Below, in pieces: positions 17,355 through 26,857 of a stretch of 64,000 nucleotides of DNA (the first letter of the stretch is position 1; each line of letters opens with the position of its first letter). This stretch comes from Caproicibacter sp047777415 (GTDB lineage: Bacteria; Bacillota; Clostridia; Oscillospirales; Acutalibacteraceae), in NCBI GenBank assembly GCA_047777415.1, contig JBKEEO010000001.1, positions 992,001 to 1,056,000 of the forward strand, given 5' to 3'. The position numbers were made by a program, and so were the translations under genes. Under the pieces are notes generated by a model. The model was not told the origin of the DNA. It ran no database searches and saw only the letters and a program-made list of their open reading frames with translations.

Positions 17355-17398
17355 TAAAAATCCAAATGAACTCCTTTCGGAGTGCATTTGGATTTTTT
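17355..17398. terminator. Bidirectional terminator between rplQ and serA
   Basis: AATCCAAATG at 17359-17368 pairs with CATTTGGATT at 17385-17394, with an inner ACTCC/GGAGT stem. T-runs flank it on both strands, so it can end the ribosomal operon and the convergent ser operon. Confidence 0.85.
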
Positions 17399-17415
17399 GG
17401 GGCAATATCAATAAT

Positions 17416-17444
17416 GAGCCGTTTCCCAAGTTGGGGAACGGCTC
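17416..17444 (-). terminator. Hairpin downstream of serA
   Basis: GAGCCGTT at 17416-17423 pairs with AACGGCTC at 17437-17444. It has no good T-run on either strand. It probably stabilises the serA mRNA 3' end before the stronger terminator at 17355-17398. Confidence 0.4.
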
Positions 17445-17461
17445 ACTTGCTGTGTTGGGAA

Positions 17462-18637
17462 TTACTGAATTTTTGCAGGAATGATGCGCGCACGGACGAT
17501 TTCCGGCAACTGTTCCAAATGCTTGGCGGTGTCCTCGGTCACTTCTCCTGTTACATCAAGCATAACATAGGCATATTGATTTTTTGCTTTACTCTGCATG
17601 TTCTCAATGTTAATATTGGCATTTGCCAAGATGCTGGACAGTTTGCTGATAACGTTCGGCACATTTTTATGGAAAAGACAAATGCGCGTAAATCCGTTGC
17701 GTGGCATCGAAACATTCGGAAGATTAACAGAATTGTGAATATTTCCGTTTTCAATATAGTCAATCAGCTCATTGGCCGCCATACGGGCGCAATTATCCTC
17801 CGATTCGGGAGTGGAAGCGCCAAGATGAGGAATCACCAGCACATTTTCCACACCAAGCAGGCAGTCCTCCGCGAAATCAGTCGCATAAGCCGCAACTTTG
17901 CCGGAAGTGATGCCTTTCAAAATATCCTGTGTGTTGACAAGCTCGCCGCGCGCAAAGTTGAGGATGCGCACACCGTTCTTCATTTTTTGGATTGCATCTG
18001 CATTAATCATTTCTTTGGTGTCCGGCAGCAGGGGAACATGAATGGTAATATAGTCGCTTTGCGCAAAGACATCATCCAAAGAATGCGCATGACGAACGGA
18101 ACGTGATAATCCCCAAGCTGCATCTACAGAAATGTAGGGGTCATACCCCAGAACTTCCATACCCAGCGCATGTGCTGCGTTCGCAACAAGAATTCCAATA
18201 GATCCCAAACCGATGACACCGAGCGTTTTGCCCTGAATTTCCGGGCCGACAAATTGGCTTTTACCCTTTTCAACCAGTTTTGCGACTTCATCACCACGGC
18301 CTTTCAGCGTTTTGGTCCATTCAATTCCGGATACAATCTTGCGGGAAGTCATGAGCAGACAGGCCAGAACCAACTCTTTGACCGCGTTTGCGTTGGCACC
18401 CGGGGTGTTGAATACTACAATTCCTTTTTCACTGCATCGGTCAACCGGAATGTTGTTTACACCCGCACCAGCACGTGCAATTGCAAGGAGATTTCTTGGA
18501 AATTCCATTTCGTGCATGGAAGCAGAGCGCACCAAAATTGCATCCGGGTTTTCCACCTCTTCTGAGCAGACATAGTTTTCACCGAAACGCTGGATCCCGG
18601 CCGGTGAAATTTTATTTAAGCATTTAATATGGTACAT
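17462..18637 (-). CDS. serA: D-3-phosphoglycerate dehydrogenase
   Basis: The product has 391 residues. The N-terminal substrate domain opens MYHIKCLNKISPAGIQRF. The NAD-binding Rossmann motif is GVIGLGSIG. Catalytic Arg and Glu lie in LNFARGELVN and in the adjacent segment, and His in VIPHLGASTPE. A C-terminal ACT domain of about 75 residues suggests serine feedback. It oxidises 3-phosphoglycerate to 3-phosphohydroxypyruvate. It lies 20 bases after serC, with GGAGGG before its start. Confidence 0.95.
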   Translation of the reverse strand: MYHIKCLNKISPAGIQRFGENYVCSEEVENPDAILVRSASMHEMEFPRNLLAIARAGAGVNNIPVDRCSEKGIVVFNTPGANANAVKELVLACLLMTSRKIVSGIEWTKTLKGRGDEVAKLVEKGKSQFVGPEIQGKTLGVIGLGSIGILVANAAHALGMEVLGYDPYISVDAAWGLSRSVRHAHSLDDVFAQSDYITIHVPLLPDTKEMINADAIQKMKNGVRILNFARGELVNTQDILKGITSGKVAAYATDFAEDCLLGVENVLVIPHLGASTPESEDNCARMAANELIDYIENGNIHNSVNLPNVSMPRNGFTRICLFHKNVPNVISKLSSILANANINIENMQSKAKNQYAYVMLDVTGEVTEDTAKHLEQLPEIVRARIIPAKIQ

Positions 18638-18657
18638 GTTCTAATCCCTCCGAAGTT

Positions 18658-19743
18658 TTACGCATGTTCACGTTCGAATTTTTCCATAAACGCCACCAGT
18701 TTTTCTACTCCTTCCACTGGCATGGCGTTGTAAATGGAGGCGCGCATGCCGCCAACTGTGCGGTGGCCTTTTAAATTGACAAAACCTTCCGCTGCCGCCT
18801 CTGCGACAAATTTCGCATTGAGTTCGTCGCTGTTCGTCACAAACGGAATATTCATTAAGGAACGGTCCTTAGGAACCACAGTTCCATGGAATAATTTCGA
18901 ACTATCCAAAAAGTCATACAAGATTGCAGCTTTTTTGCGATTAATTTTTTCCATCTCAGAGAGTCCGCCGATGGTGTTTTTCAGCCAATCGAGCACGAGC
19001 ATACACATATAAATCGAATAACATGGCGGAGTATTGAACATGGAATTATGATCCGCATGTGTTTTGTAATTGAGCATAGTAGGAGTAATATCCATTGCGT
19101 TGCCAATTAAATCCTCGCGAATGATGACAACGGTCAACCCGGCCGGACCCATATTTTTTTGAGCGCCGGCGTATAAAACTCCAAATTTGGACACGTCAAT
19201 CGGTGCACTTAAAATGCAGGAAGACACATCGGCTACCAGAGGAATATCGCCTGTCTTCGGAATTTCGTGGTAAACCGTACCATATATTGTATTGTTCATG
19301 CAAATATGCACATAATCTGCGTCTTTGGAGAAGTCAGATGGATTGATTTTTGGAATGTATGTAAAGTTTTTATCTTTAGACGAGGCAACCACATTTGCTT
19401 CCCCATAGCGTGAGGCTTCTTTAAAGGCTTTGGTTGCCCATTGACCGGTTATAACAAAATCTGCTTTTTTGTGTTTGTTCATCAAATTCAGCGGTACCAT
19501 CGCGAATTGTGTGGAAGCGCCGCCCTGCAGGAACAGGACTTTGTAATTGTGCGGAATTTCCATTACTTCGCGAAGCAAACTCTCCGCAGAACTGATGATC
19601 CCTTCGTACTCACTAGATCGATGGGACATCTCCATGACGGATTGGCCGCAGCCCTTATAATCGAGCATTTCGTCCGCCGCGCGGCGAAGAACGGCTTCCG
19701 GCAACATGGATGGACCTGCGGAAAAGTTGTAGACACGTTTCAT
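18658..19743 (-). CDS. serC: Phosphoserine aminotransferase
   Basis: The product has 361 residues, a PLP fold-type I enzyme starting MKRVYNFSAGPSMLPEAVLR. The PLP lysine is in LYAGAQKNMGPAGLTVV. It transfers the amino group from glutamate to 3-phosphohydroxypyruvate, the second step of serine synthesis. The operon serC-serA lacks serB here. Confidence 0.96.
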   Translation of the reverse strand: MKRVYNFSAGPSMLPEAVLRRAADEMLDYKGCGQSVMEMSHRSSEYEGIISSAESLLREVMEIPHNYKVLFLQGGASTQFAMVPLNLMNKHKKADFVITGQWATKAFKEASRYGEANVVASSKDKNFTYIPKINPSDFSKDADYVHICMNNTIYGTVYHEIPKTGDIPLVADVSSCILSAPIDVSKFGVLYAGAQKNMGPAGLTVVIIREDLIGNAMDITPTMLNYKTHADHNSMFNTPPCYSIYMCMLVLDWLKNTIGGLSEMEKINRKKAAILYDFLDSSKLFHGTVVPKDRSLMNIPFVTNSDELNAKFVAEAAAEGFVNLKGHRTVGGMRASIYNAMPVEGVEKLVAFMEKFEREHA

Positions 19744-19790
19744 GATGAACCTCCAATTGTATAATTTTACAATTTAACTATTATTTATTA

Positions 19791-19819
19791 ATTATAATGC
19801 CCACAGCAAGAAAACGCAA
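19791..19819 (-). promoter_or_regulatory. serCA promoter
   Basis: On the minus strand TTGCGT (19814-19819) and TATAAT (19791-19796) have a 17-base spacer. The leader to serC would be about 40 bases. Confidence 0.65.
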
Positions 19820-19861
19820 GCAGCGATTTGCATTGATAAATTATTAAATTTCCAAAAATTC

Positions 19862-19890
19862 TTGACAAATCAGAAAAACGAACATATAAT
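19862..19890 (+). promoter_or_regulatory. trp operon promoter
   Basis: TTGACA at 19862-19867 and TATAAT at 19885-19890 match the consensus exactly with a 17-base spacer. The T-box leader starts about 7 bases downstream. Confidence 0.9.
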
Positions 19891-19896
19891 GCTAAA

Positions 19897-20215
19897 TAAA
19901 TCTTGATACGAGAAAATTCTAAGAGCAAAAGCAAGTAGCAAGCATGACGGTGGCACAGAGAGCACGGCAATTGCTGAGAGCCGGCACATACGGTGTTTGT
20001 GAATGGGTTTGTGAGAAGCACAGAGAAAGGAAGTTTTCCCAGTACCTGTCGCCGTGTCCGCACGTTACAGCGGGAGGGTATTCATGCGTATTTTGCAGCG
20101 TACCTGTTTGATGATGCAAAGCCGCAGCGTACCCGTAAACGAGGGAAACAGTTTTCTGTTTCTGAATTAGGGTGGCACCACGAGCTCATCGTCCCTGTCT
20201 TTGGGACGATGAGCT
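19897..20215 (+). promoter_or_regulatory. T-box leader of the trp operon, probable specifier UGG (Trp)
   Basis: The T-box sequence AGGGTGGCACCACG lies at 20169-20182. The terminator GAGCTCATCGTCCC / GGGACGATGAGCTTTTTT spans about 20182-20216. Stem I can be drawn with an AAGTA / GTGAA loop pair. The triplet right after GAA is TGG (20004-20006), followed by a purine, as expected for a specifier loop. Uncharged tRNA-Trp would stabilise the antiterminator and turn on trpE-GD-C-F-B-A. The distal structure was not folded in full. Confidence 0.88.
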
Positions 20216-20257
20216 TTTTTGTTTTTACGTTGTACTTTTTGAAAGGAGCGACCGGAG

Positions 20258-21727
20258 ATGTATCCTGAATGCAATACCGTTGTTCAGCTGTTAAAAAAAT
20301 ACCCCGTGGTACCGGTGTTTTCGCAAATACTGATGGATGACCGTACCCCGGTGGGGATATTCTCTGCACTTTGCGGAGATTCAGAAAATTGCTTTTTGCT
20401 TGAAAGCGCGGAGCAGCCCGGTCGATGGGGCAGATATTCATTTTTTGGGTTTGGGCCCGAAGCCGAATTGATCATACATGAAGGAAAGGCACTTTTTTCA
20501 GGAAAGGATGGAACGGTTGAGCAGCCCGTTTCCAACCCAGCAAAATATTTTGCGGATTTAATGCAGCAATACCGTTCTCCCAGTTTTCCGGAGTATCCTC
20601 GATTCACGGGCGGATTTGTCGGATATTTCGGCTATGATTTGGCGCGTTACACGGAAAAGATTCTGGATTCTGCGCCGCCGGACGACCTTGAAATGCCGGA
20701 TTGTATTCTGCACCTTTACCGTGAAGTGCTCGCTTTTGACCATTACAGCGGCAGACTGTATGTGATTCAGAATATAAATCGGGATTCGGATCCGATTCGG
20801 CAGTATCAGGACTGTGAACAACATGCGCAGGATCTTTTCCGCCGAGTGATGCGAGCAGCACCCGCAGGACGCCATTCAAAAGAGTACCGTGGGGAGCCGA
20901 GAATCCGTTCGGATGTTTCACAGCGGGAATATGAAAACATGGTGGAAATATCCAAACGGTATATCCGCGCGGGGGATATTTTTCAGGTGGTTCCCTCCCG
21001 ACGGTTTACGGTGGAAAATCCGCCGAATGCGTTTGATGTTTACCGAGTTTTGCGTTCGAGGAACCCGTCGCCGTATTTGTACTATCTGCAAAACAGGCAT
21101 TGCAAAATTGCCGGCGCCTCACCGGAGATGTTGGTTCGGGTGGAAAACGGTGTGGTGACAAACGGACCGATTGCTGGAACTGCGCCGAGGGGGAAAACCA
21201 TGGAAGAGGATTTGGCGCTGGAAAAACAGTTGTTAAACGATGAAAAAGAACGTGCGGAACATACCATGCTGGTGGATTTGGGGCGCAACGATGTGGGACG
21301 CGTCAGCAAATACGGTTCCGTGAAAGTACACGGTTTTATGCATGTGGAGCGCGCCTCAAAGGTGATGCACCTTGTCAGCGAAGTAAGAGGCATTTTACGC
21401 GAAGATCGCACGCCGTATGACGCGTTAATGGCTGTACTCCCTGCGGGAACACTTTCCGGTGCACCGAAGCTGCGTGCCATGCAGATTATCGATGAGCTCG
21501 AACATCAAAAACGCGATGTGTACGGAGGGGCCATCGGTTACCTTGGCTTTAACGGCGGTGTGGATACCTGCATCGCTATCCGCACGGCGATCTTCCGCGG
21601 TGAGAAAGCATATGTGCAGGCGGGCGCGGGAATTGTGGCGGACAGTGTTCCCAAAAATGAATTTCTCGAAAGTGGGAATAAAGCGCGCGCCGTACTCGAC
21701 GCGATTTTGGAGGCGGGTAAACTTTGA
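20258..21727 (+). CDS. trpE: Anthranilate synthase component I
   Basis: The product has 489 residues. The N-terminal half carries the feedback-binding LLESAEQPGRWGRYSFFGF segment. The chorismate-binding domain includes IFQVVPSRRF, GASPEMLVRVENG and LVDLGRNDVGRV. With the TrpG domain it converts chorismate and glutamine to anthranilate. The start ATG 20258 has AAAGGAG upstream. Its stop overlaps the next gene by four bases. Confidence 0.97.
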   Translation: MYPECNTVVQLLKKYPVVPVFSQILMDDRTPVGIFSALCGDSENCFLLESAEQPGRWGRYSFFGFGPEAELIIHEGKALFSGKDGTVEQPVSNPAKYFADLMQQYRSPSFPEYPRFTGGFVGYFGYDLARYTEKILDSAPPDDLEMPDCILHLYREVLAFDHYSGRLYVIQNINRDSDPIRQYQDCEQHAQDLFRRVMRAAPAGRHSKEYRGEPRIRSDVSQREYENMVEISKRYIRAGDIFQVVPSRRFTVENPPNAFDVYRVLRSRNPSPYLYYLQNRHCKIAGASPEMLVRVENGVVTNGPIAGTAPRGKTMEEDLALEKQLLNDEKERAEHTMLVDLGRNDVGRVSKYGSVKVHGFMHVERASKVMHLVSEVRGILREDRTPYDALMAVLPAGTLSGAPKLRAMQIIDELEHQKRDVYGGAIGYLGFNGGVDTCIAIRTAIFRGEKAYVQAGAGIVADSVPKNEFLESGNKARAVLDAILEAGKL

Positions 21728-23352
21728 TTTTATTAATTGATAATTACGACAGCTTTACTTACAACCTCTGTCAGCTGATTGGACGGATGGAGCCGCAGCT
21801 GAAAGTGGTGCGCAGCGGTGAAATTACAGTAGAAGAAATCGCGAAATTGAGTCCCGATGCCATCGTTATCTCTCCCGGACCGGGATATCCAAAGGATGCC
21901 GGTGTATCCGTGGAGGCAATTCGCAGATTCAGCGGAAAAATTCCAATTCTCGGGGTCTGCTTGGGGCATCAGTGCATCGGAGAGGCGTTCGGCGGGAAGA
22001 CCGTTCCTGCGCAAAAGCTCATGCACGGAAAGGCAAGCGATATTCGGCTCAATTTAAAATCTCCGTTGTTCGTCGGACTGTCGGAGGAAATTCGGGCGGC
22101 AAGGTATCATTCATTGATTCTGGACAGGAAAAGCCTCCCCGCCTGCTTTATGGTCACAGCGGTGGATCCCGACGGACAAATTATGGCCATTCAACATCGA
22201 ACAGAACCGACCTTCGGCTTGCAGTTTCATCCGGAATCCGTGATGACGGCCGCCGGGGAACGGATTCTCTATAATTTCTTGAAAGAGGTGTGTCATTTGA
22301 AACCAAAAACTGCGGTGCCGGTTGTTCCGACACAACAAAAAACAGGGCTGAAACCGTATCTAAACAAAGTCGCACAGGGGGAGAATTTGACTCTTTCCGA
22401 GTCACAGGAAGCGATGAACCTCATCATGAGCGGTCAGGCTACAGATGCCCAAATTGCCGCCTTTTTGACGGCACTGCGCATGAAGGGAGAAAGCATCGAT
22501 GAAATTACCGGATTTGCTGAAGTGATGCGGGAAAAGGCGGTTTCGGTCGATATTTCTCCGGATGTTGTTGATATTGTGGGCACGGGCGGAGATTTGTCCT
22601 ATAGCTTTAATATTTCCACAACGGCGGCTTTCATTGCGGCAGGTGCCGGCCTGCGGGTGGCAAAGCACGGAAACAGAAGCGTTTCCAGCAAAAGCGGCGC
22701 GGCGGACGTTTTGGAAGCACTCGGCGTCAAAATAGACTTAACTCCGGAACAGGCAGCGGACTGCATGAAGCAGTGCGGTATGGTGTTCCTGTTTGCACAG
22801 CGGTACCACGGCTCTATGAAATACGCGGCAGGGCCCCGCCGTGAAACCGGATTGAGAACCGTGTTCAATATCCTGGGCCCTCTTGCCAATCCGGCGAAGG
22901 CGAAGGGCATGCTGCTCGGCGTTTACGATGAAAAACTGCTGGAACCTCTGGCAAATGTTCTTATAAATCTCGGAGTGACGTCCGCTATGCTGGTTCATGG
23001 GAAAGACGGATTTGACGAAGTGAGTATCTCGGATACCACATCCGTGTGTGAAATTAAGGATGAAAAGCTGATTCGCTATGAACTCAATCCCACGGATTAC
23101 GGTATTTCAAAAGCATCTAAATCGGAAATTACAGGCGGCAGCGCGGAGGAAAATGCTCAAATTACGCTGGATATCCTAAACGGTGCAAAGGGACCAAAAC
23201 GTGATATCGCAGTGCTGAACGCAGGATGCGCGCTCTATGTCGGCAAGCTGGCGGATACCATTCAGAAAGGCATTCATCTTGCGGAATACTCTATCGACAG
23301 CGGCGCGGCGCTGACCAAACTAAAGCAGCTCAAAGAATTGACCAACCGCTAA
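21724..23352 (+). CDS. trpGD: Fused anthranilate synthase glutamine amidotransferase / anthranilate phosphoribosyltransferase
   Basis: The product has 542 residues. Residues 1-190 are a class I glutaminase: catalytic Cys in LGVCLGHQCIG and His/Glu in FGLQFHPESV. Residues 205-542 are TrpD, with DIVGTGGDLSYSFNISTT and AKHGNRSVSSKSGAADVLEA. The two are joined by a short linker (TAVPVVPTQQ) with no internal stop. It starts with TTG overlapping the trpE stop. The same fusion occurs in E. coli and some Clostridia. It gives a matched ratio of steps one and two of tryptophan synthesis. Confidence 0.95.
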   Translation: MILLIDNYDSFTYNLCQLIGRMEPQLKVVRSGEITVEEIAKLSPDAIVISPGPGYPKDAGVSVEAIRRFSGKIPILGVCLGHQCIGEAFGGKTVPAQKLMHGKASDIRLNLKSPLFVGLSEEIRAARYHSLILDRKSLPACFMVTAVDPDGQIMAIQHRTEPTFGLQFHPESVMTAAGERILYNFLKEVCHLKPKTAVPVVPTQQKTGLKPYLNKVAQGENLTLSESQEAMNLIMSGQATDAQIAAFLTALRMKGESIDEITGFAEVMREKAVSVDISPDVVDIVGTGGDLSYSFNISTTAAFIAAGAGLRVAKHGNRSVSSKSGAADVLEALGVKIDLTPEQAADCMKQCGMVFLFAQRYHGSMKYAAGPRRETGLRTVFNILGPLANPAKAKGMLLGVYDEKLLEPLANVLINLGVTSAMLVHGKDGFDEVSISDTTSVCEIKDEKLIRYELNPTDYGISKASKSEITGGSAEENAQITLDILNGAKGPKRDIAVLNAGCALYVGKLADTIQKGIHLAEYSIDSGAALTKLKQLKELTNR

Positions 23353-23366
23353 AGGGAGGACGAAGG

Positions 23367-24152
23367 ATGATACTGGAAGAAATCGCGGCGAAAAGACTGC
23401 TGCAACTGGAACGAGAAAAATCCGATTGCCCGCAGGAGAAGGCAGAGCGCGCGGCAAAAGCGGCACCGTTACCAAAGGACTTCCGCGGAGCGCTGAAAAA
23501 GGGCGGAAATCAACACCTTTCCGTGATTGCGGAAGTCAAGCGTTCGTCCCCGTCCAAGGGAATCATCAGCGAAAACTTTCAACCCGTTCAGACAGCGCTT
23601 TCTTATGAGCGTGCGGGGGCGGACGCGGTTTCCGTTCTGACGGAAGAAGCTTACTTTGGCGGTTCATCCGATGTTTTGCGGCAGGTGCGTGCGGCGATTT
23701 CCCTTCCGATTCTGCGCAAGGATTTTATCTTAGACCCGTATCAGATTTTTGAGGCTCGCGCAATCGGCGCGGACGCAATCCTTTTAATTGCCGCTTTGCT
23801 AAAGGACGACACATTGAGAGAATTTAAAAAGCTGGCGGATTCATTGGGCCTGAGTTGCTTAATGGAGGCACATAACGAAGAGGAACTGGAACGGGTGCTG
23901 CAAGCGGGAGCATCGCTTGTGGGAATCAATAATCGGGACTTAAAGACTTTCCACGTAGACGTTGAAACAACGGCACGGCTGGCAAAAAAGGTGCCCTCCG
24001 ATTGTGTGCTGGTTTCGGAAAGCGGTATTGTGTCCGCAGCGGATATGCGGGCGGCACAGCGCGCGGGGGCCGATGCCGTTTTAATCGGAGAAACTTTGAT
24101 GCGCAGCAAAGACCCGTCGCAGACACTGAAAGAACTGAGGGATGCACCGTGA
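23367..24152 (+). CDS. trpC: Indole-3-glycerol phosphate synthase
   Basis: The product has 261 residues, a TIM barrel with VIAEVKRSSPSKGII, LRKDFILDPYQI and the phosphate-binding SESGI...GADAVLIGETLM segment. ATG 23367 is preceded by GGGAGGA. It cyclises CdRP to indole-3-glycerol phosphate. Its end overlaps trpF by four bases. Confidence 0.96.
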   Translation: MILEEIAAKRLLQLEREKSDCPQEKAERAAKAAPLPKDFRGALKKGGNQHLSVIAEVKRSSPSKGIISENFQPVQTALSYERAGADAVSVLTEEAYFGGSSDVLRQVRAAISLPILRKDFILDPYQIFEARAIGADAILLIAALLKDDTLREFKKLADSLGLSCLMEAHNEEELERVLQAGASLVGINNRDLKTFHVDVETTARLAKKVPSDCVLVSESGIVSAADMRAAQRAGADAVLIGETLMRSKDPSQTLKELRDAP

Positions 24153-24784
24153 AAATTAAGCTCTGCGGCATTAAGCGGGAAGAGGATGTCGAATACTTAA
24201 ATGAATTCCGGCCGGATTATGCGGGGTTCGTGTTTGCGGGGGAAAAACGTCGTGTGACAAAACAGCGCGCGGCTGATTTGGCGGCTTTGCTGGATTCGAG
24301 TATCCAAAAAGTCGGCGTGTTTGTCAATGCATCGCCAAAAACCATAGCGGAAACGGTTTGCGCGGCAGGTTTGAACGTTGTTCAACTGCATGGGGATGAA
24401 ACGTCTGATGACATCAAGCAGCTGCGCCGTCTGCTGCCGAAGGTTGAACTCTGGAAAGCGGTGCGGGTGCAAAATGAGCAGAGCATTCAAAATGCGCTGA
24501 CGCTCGGTGCGGATTTGCTGCTGCTGGACAGCTTTATGCCGGGGGAGTATGGCGGCACGGGCAAAACGGCGAATTTGGAACTGATTCGTTCGGCAAAGTT
24601 AAAGACTCCGTTTTTTCTGGCGGGGGGCCTTAACTGTGAAAATATCAGAGGAATCCTGCAACAGATTACGCCATACGGCGTGGATATTTCCAGCGGAATC
24701 GAAACAAACGGCGTGAAGGACCGAAACAAAATCAAAAAAATCATGGGGATTTTAAGAGAAAAATCTCAAAAGGCGGTGATTTGA
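24149..24784 (+). CDS. trpF: Phosphoribosylanthranilate isomerase
   Basis: The product has 211 residues. It starts at GTG 24149 within the GTGA overlap with the trpC stop, giving MKIKLCGIKREEDVEYLNEF, the standard TrpF start with catalytic Cys. FVNASPKTIAETVCAAGLNV and VDISSGIETNGVKD follow. It is separate from TrpC, unlike E. coli. Confidence 0.95.
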   Translation: MKIKLCGIKREEDVEYLNEFRPDYAGFVFAGEKRRVTKQRAADLAALLDSSIQKVGVFVNASPKTIAETVCAAGLNVVQLHGDETSDDIKQLRRLLPKVELWKAVRVQNEQSIQNALTLGADLLLLDSFMPGEYGGTGKTANLELIRSAKLKTPFFLAGGLNCENIRGILQQITPYGVDISSGIETNGVKDRNKIKKIMGILREKSQKAVI

Positions 24785-24786
24785 AC

Positions 24787-25980
24787 ATGGGAACCAAAGG
24801 ACGCTATGGCGAATTCGGCGGGCAGTATGTGCCGGAAACGCTGATGAACGCGGTGACGGAACTGGAGGAGGCCTACGCTTCCGCCAGCGAGGACCCTAAG
24901 TTTTTAGAGGAACTGAATCGGCTGTATCGTGAATATGCAAACCGTCCGTCCATGCTCTATTTTGCAAAGAGGATGACGGAGGATTTGGGCGGCGCAAAGA
25001 TATACTTAAAACGCGAAGATTTAAACCATACGGGAGCGCACAAAATCAATAATGTGCTTGGGCAGATTTTGCTTGCAAAGCGCATGGGCAAAAAGCGGAT
25101 TATTGCCGAAACGGGAGCGGGTCAGCACGGTGTGGCAACCGCAACCGCCGCGGCGCTGTTCGGCATGGAATGTGAAGTCTATATGGGCGTGCGGGACATG
25201 GAGCGGCAATCGCTGAATGTATACCGTATGGAACTGCTCGGCGCCAAAGTGACCGGTGTCAATTCCGGCACGGGAACGCTCAAAGATGCCATTAACGAGG
25301 CCATGCGGGACTGGGCCACCAACGTGGAAAACACCTACTATTTAATCGGTTCGGTCATGGGCCCGCATCCGTATCCGCAGATGGTGCGCGATTTTCAGAA
25401 AATCATCGGTGAAGAAACGCGCCGTCAATTGCTGGAGCGCGAAGGAAAACTGCCGGATTGTGTGGTTGCCTGTGTGGGCGGCGGCTCCAATGCTATGGGC
25501 ATTTTTTACGATTTTATTCGGGAGCCGTCCGTCCGTCTCGTCGGTGCGGAAGCGGCGGGAAAAGGCGTGGATACCGCACTGAATGCCGCAACGGTGGCAA
25601 AAGGGCGAACGGGAATTTTCCACGGAATGAAGTCCCTGTTTTTGCAAAATGAGGAAGGGCAGATTGCCCCGGTTTATTCCCTGTCCGCGGGGTTGGATTA
25701 CCCCGGCATCGGGCCGGAACATGCCAGATTGCATCAGACGGGGCGTGCCGAATACGTTTCCGTTACCGATGAAGAAGCGGTGTGCGCGTTCGAATATCTT
25801 TCCAAAAAAGAGGGGATTATTCCAGCTATTGAGTCCGCGCATGCGGTTGCGGCAGCCATGCGGATTGCACCGAAGATGGAGAAACAACAGATTCTAGTCG
25901 TGAATCTGTCCGGTCGCGGGGACAAAGACGTATATTCCGTAGCAAGGTACAGGGGGGTGCAGCTCAATGAACAGAATTGA
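24787..25980 (+). CDS. trpB: Tryptophan synthase beta chain
   Basis: The product has 397 residues, a PLP enzyme. YLKREDLNHTGAHKINNVLG holds the PLP lysine, and GQHGVATATAAALFGMECE and VACVGGGSNAMGIF are typical. I use ATG 24787, which has AGGCGGTG 8 bases upstream, rather than TTG 24781. It condenses indole and serine, so it depends on the nearby serCA product. It overlaps trpA by 14 bases. Confidence 0.97.
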   Translation: MGTKGRYGEFGGQYVPETLMNAVTELEEAYASASEDPKFLEELNRLYREYANRPSMLYFAKRMTEDLGGAKIYLKREDLNHTGAHKINNVLGQILLAKRMGKKRIIAETGAGQHGVATATAAALFGMECEVYMGVRDMERQSLNVYRMELLGAKVTGVNSGTGTLKDAINEAMRDWATNVENTYYLIGSVMGPHPYPQMVRDFQKIIGEETRRQLLEREGKLPDCVVACVGGGSNAMGIFYDFIREPSVRLVGAEAAGKGVDTALNAATVAKGRTGIFHGMKSLFLQNEEGQIAPVYSLSAGLDYPGIGPEHARLHQTGRAEYVSVTDEEAVCAFEYLSKKEGIIPAIESAHAVAAAMRIAPKMEKQQILVVNLSGRGDKDVYSVARYRGVQLNEQN

Positions 25981-26749
25981 CCGCACGTTTGAACAACTGC
26001 AGGAAAAGAAAGAAAAAGCGTTGATTTGTTTTGTAACGGCGGGGGACCCGGATTTAGAAACAACCGAGCAGCTGATTCCCGCCATGTTCGACGCGGGGGC
26101 GGATTTGATTGAACTCGGCGTGCCGTTTTCCGACCCCGTAGCGGAGGGGCCGACGATTCAGAAAGCAAGCCAGCGCGCACTCGATGGGGGAGCGACGCTG
26201 CCGAAGATTTTTGAGTTGGTTCGGCGTGTTCGAAAAAACACGGAAAAACCGATTTTGCTCATGTTGTACCTAAACAGTATCTACGGATTCGGCAAAGACC
26301 GTTTCTTTTCTCTGTGCCAAGAATGTGGTGTGGACGGCGTCATAGTTCCCGATATGCCGTTTGAGGAACACGATGAAATTCAGCAGGAGGCTGACCGTGC
26401 GGGCGTTTATTCCATCAGTATGGTGGCACCCACTTCCCATGGGCGCATCGCAAAAATCGCGTCACAGGCGCAAGGATTCCTGTACTGTGTTTCTTCTACG
26501 GGTGTGACAGGAACACGCAGCAGTTTCAATACGGATTTTCAGTCTTTCTTCGGGCTTATCCGTGCCCATGCCAAGGTCCCTTGTGCGGTGGGGTTCGGTA
26601 TTTCGGGCCCGGAGCAGGCGGGAAAAATGGCAGAATACTGTGACGGCGTGATTGTGGGCAGCGCCCTTGTAAATTTGATTGAACGGGACGGCAAAAACGC
26701 GGTGAAGCCGGTCAGCGAGTTTGTCCAATCCTTAAAACAAGCACTGTAA
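25967..26749 (+). CDS. trpA: Tryptophan synthase alpha chain
   Basis: The product has 260 residues, a TIM barrel with ADLIELGVPFSDPVAEGPTI (catalytic Glu and Asp) and YCVSSTGVTGTRS. It cleaves indole-3-glycerol phosphate to indole and glyceraldehyde 3-phosphate. Its start lies inside the end of trpB, and it is the last gene of the operon. Confidence 0.97.
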   Translation: MNRIDRTFEQLQEKKEKALICFVTAGDPDLETTEQLIPAMFDAGADLIELGVPFSDPVAEGPTIQKASQRALDGGATLPKIFELVRRVRKNTEKPILLMLYLNSIYGFGKDRFFSLCQECGVDGVIVPDMPFEEHDEIQQEADRAGVYSISMVAPTSHGRIAKIASQAQGFLYCVSSTGVTGTRSSFNTDFQSFFGLIRAHAKVPCAVGFGISGPEQAGKMAEYCDGVIVGSALVNLIERDGKNAVKPVSEFVQSLKQAL

Positions 26750-26755
26750 TATAGG

Positions 26756-26798
26756 ACATCCGCTCCAAAATATTGGTAATTGGGGCGGGTGTTTTTTT
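26756..26798 (+). terminator. Terminator of the trp operon
   Basis: ACATCCGCTCCAA at 26756-26768 pairs with TTGGGGCGGGTGT at 26780-26792, with two G-U pairs. A run of T follows. Confidence 0.85.
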
Positions 26799-26810
26799 AT
26801 GTATGCCTGT

Positions 26811-26838
26811 TTGAACCGATACGGTTTTATGCTATAAT
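26811..26838 (+). promoter_or_regulatory. Probable promoter of the ydcF-like/pyr operon
   Basis: TTGAAC at 26811-26816 and TATAAT at 26833-26838 have a 16-base spacer. No PyrR-type attenuator or upstream leader is visible before pyrC. Confidence 0.6.
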
Positions 26839-26857
26839 AGCCGCAGAGGTGATATGA

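Noticed and set aside
23226..23366. Longer N-terminus for trpC
   Set aside because: The extra 47 codons lie inside trpGD in another frame and are unlike the family. GGGAGGA precedes ATG 23367.
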